Shown: positions 5,400 through 5,585 of the stretch, piece by piece
How the letters are laid out: the number at the start of each line of letters is the position of its first letter
Position numbering within the stretch: the first letter of the stretch is position 1
Source: Deltaproteobacteria bacterium
GTDB lineage: Bacteria > Desulfobacterota_B > Binatia > UBA9968
Assembly (NCBI GenBank): GCA_022545745.1
Contig: JACZQL010000130.1
Location: forward strand, 1 to 5,585
Reading direction: 5' to 3'
DNA: 5,585 nt
Program-made: the position numbers and the translations under genes
The notes under the pieces: model-generated
Databases searched by the model: none
Seen by the model: only the letters and a program-made list of their open reading frames with translations
What the model was told of the DNA's origin: nothing

Positions 5400-5585
5400 T
5401 TAAAGCTTGAGTAGCTTTCTAGCATTGTCGTGTAATATCAATTGCTTATCATCATCGTTGCAATCCAACGCCTCAACTTTTTCAACTCCCATCCAATCGC
5501 CCAGGTCATAGGGATAATCAGTCCCCACCATAAGGTGTGCCGAACCCACAATCCGCCTCAAGTATTCGAGCGTGTCTACACGGTA
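5400..5585 (-). CDS. Amidohydrolase (ACMSD-like), C-terminal part only
   Basis: The reading frame is open from the window edge to a TAA stop (complement of 5400-5402), giving 61 residues, the end of a longer protein. It reads YRVDTLEYLRRIVGSAHLMV, then GTDYPYDLGDW, and ends HDNARKLLKL. This is the C-terminal signature of amidohydrolase-2 / aminocarboxymuconate-semialdehyde decarboxylase relatives: a TIM-barrel strand ending in a metal-binding Asp within GTDYP (Asp at 5517-5519), then a helical tail with the NA..LL ending. Such enzymes are usually Zn-dependent decarboxylases or hydrolases of about 300-350 residues, so about four fifths lie outside the window. The frame has a proper stop and shows no disruption. 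It is codirectional with pilC but separated from it by the repeat region. The substrate cannot be inferred. Confidence 0.85.
   Translation of the reverse strand, partial: YRVDTLEYLRRIVGSAHLMVGTDYPYDLGDWMGVEKVEALDCNDDDKQLILHDNARKLLKL

Noticed and set aside
5210..5410. Plus-strand 66-codon frame rich in Cys, Leu and Arg
   Set aside because: It runs through the repeat mosaic and into the antisense of the amidohydrolase. Its apparent motifs come from the GCGC repeats.

Overview
The window is ordinary bacterial chromosome of moderate GC, read as part of a larger contig: a gene is cut at each end. Nothing in it fixes the taxon. Three things together are what I would expect from an environmental or subsurface Gram-negative lineage (Desulfobacterota, Nitrospirota or Omnitrophota-like): a split transketolase, a stand-alone PilC/GspF protein, and a four-helix-bundle (23S rRNA IVS family) protein set in degenerate word-like repeats. 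This placement is inference, with low confidence.

Layout. Bases 1-1459 (+) hold a two-gene transketolase: the N-terminal, thiamine-diphosphate-binding subunit (5' end missing) and the C-terminal subunit, 41 bases apart. Bases 1553-2896 (+) encode a sodium-coupled transporter of the neurotransmitter:sodium symporter (NSS) family with about 11 membrane segments. Bases 2965-3360 (-) encode the small four-helix-bundle protein. Bases 3636-4916 (-) encode a PilC/GspF-type inner-membrane platform protein. Bases 4917-5399 have no gene and are mostly a patchwork of short degenerate repeats. Bases 5400-5585 (-) are the C-terminal end of an ACMSD-like amidohydrolase that runs off the window.

The most interesting part is 2882-3639. 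The four-helix-bundle gene and its GCAG/CTGC-word repeats fill the whole space between the convergent transporter and pilC genes. The repeats on its two sides are inverted relative to each other (18 bp perfect, 22/23 overall). The left arm overlaps the transporter's last codons and stop codon, and the tetramer CTAG lies at both outer edges. The same arm, also ending in CTAG, recurs with 23/25 identity in the gene-free region at 5213-5237. This suggests a small mobile or amplifying repeat unit carrying the four-helix-bundle gene, plus a solo repeat of the same family nearby. No transposase or reverse transcriptase is visible.

Functional links. The two transketolase subunits should form one enzyme. 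The transporter follows in the same direction after 93 bases and could be cotranscribed, but no metabolic link is evident. The other genes look like unrelated neighbours.
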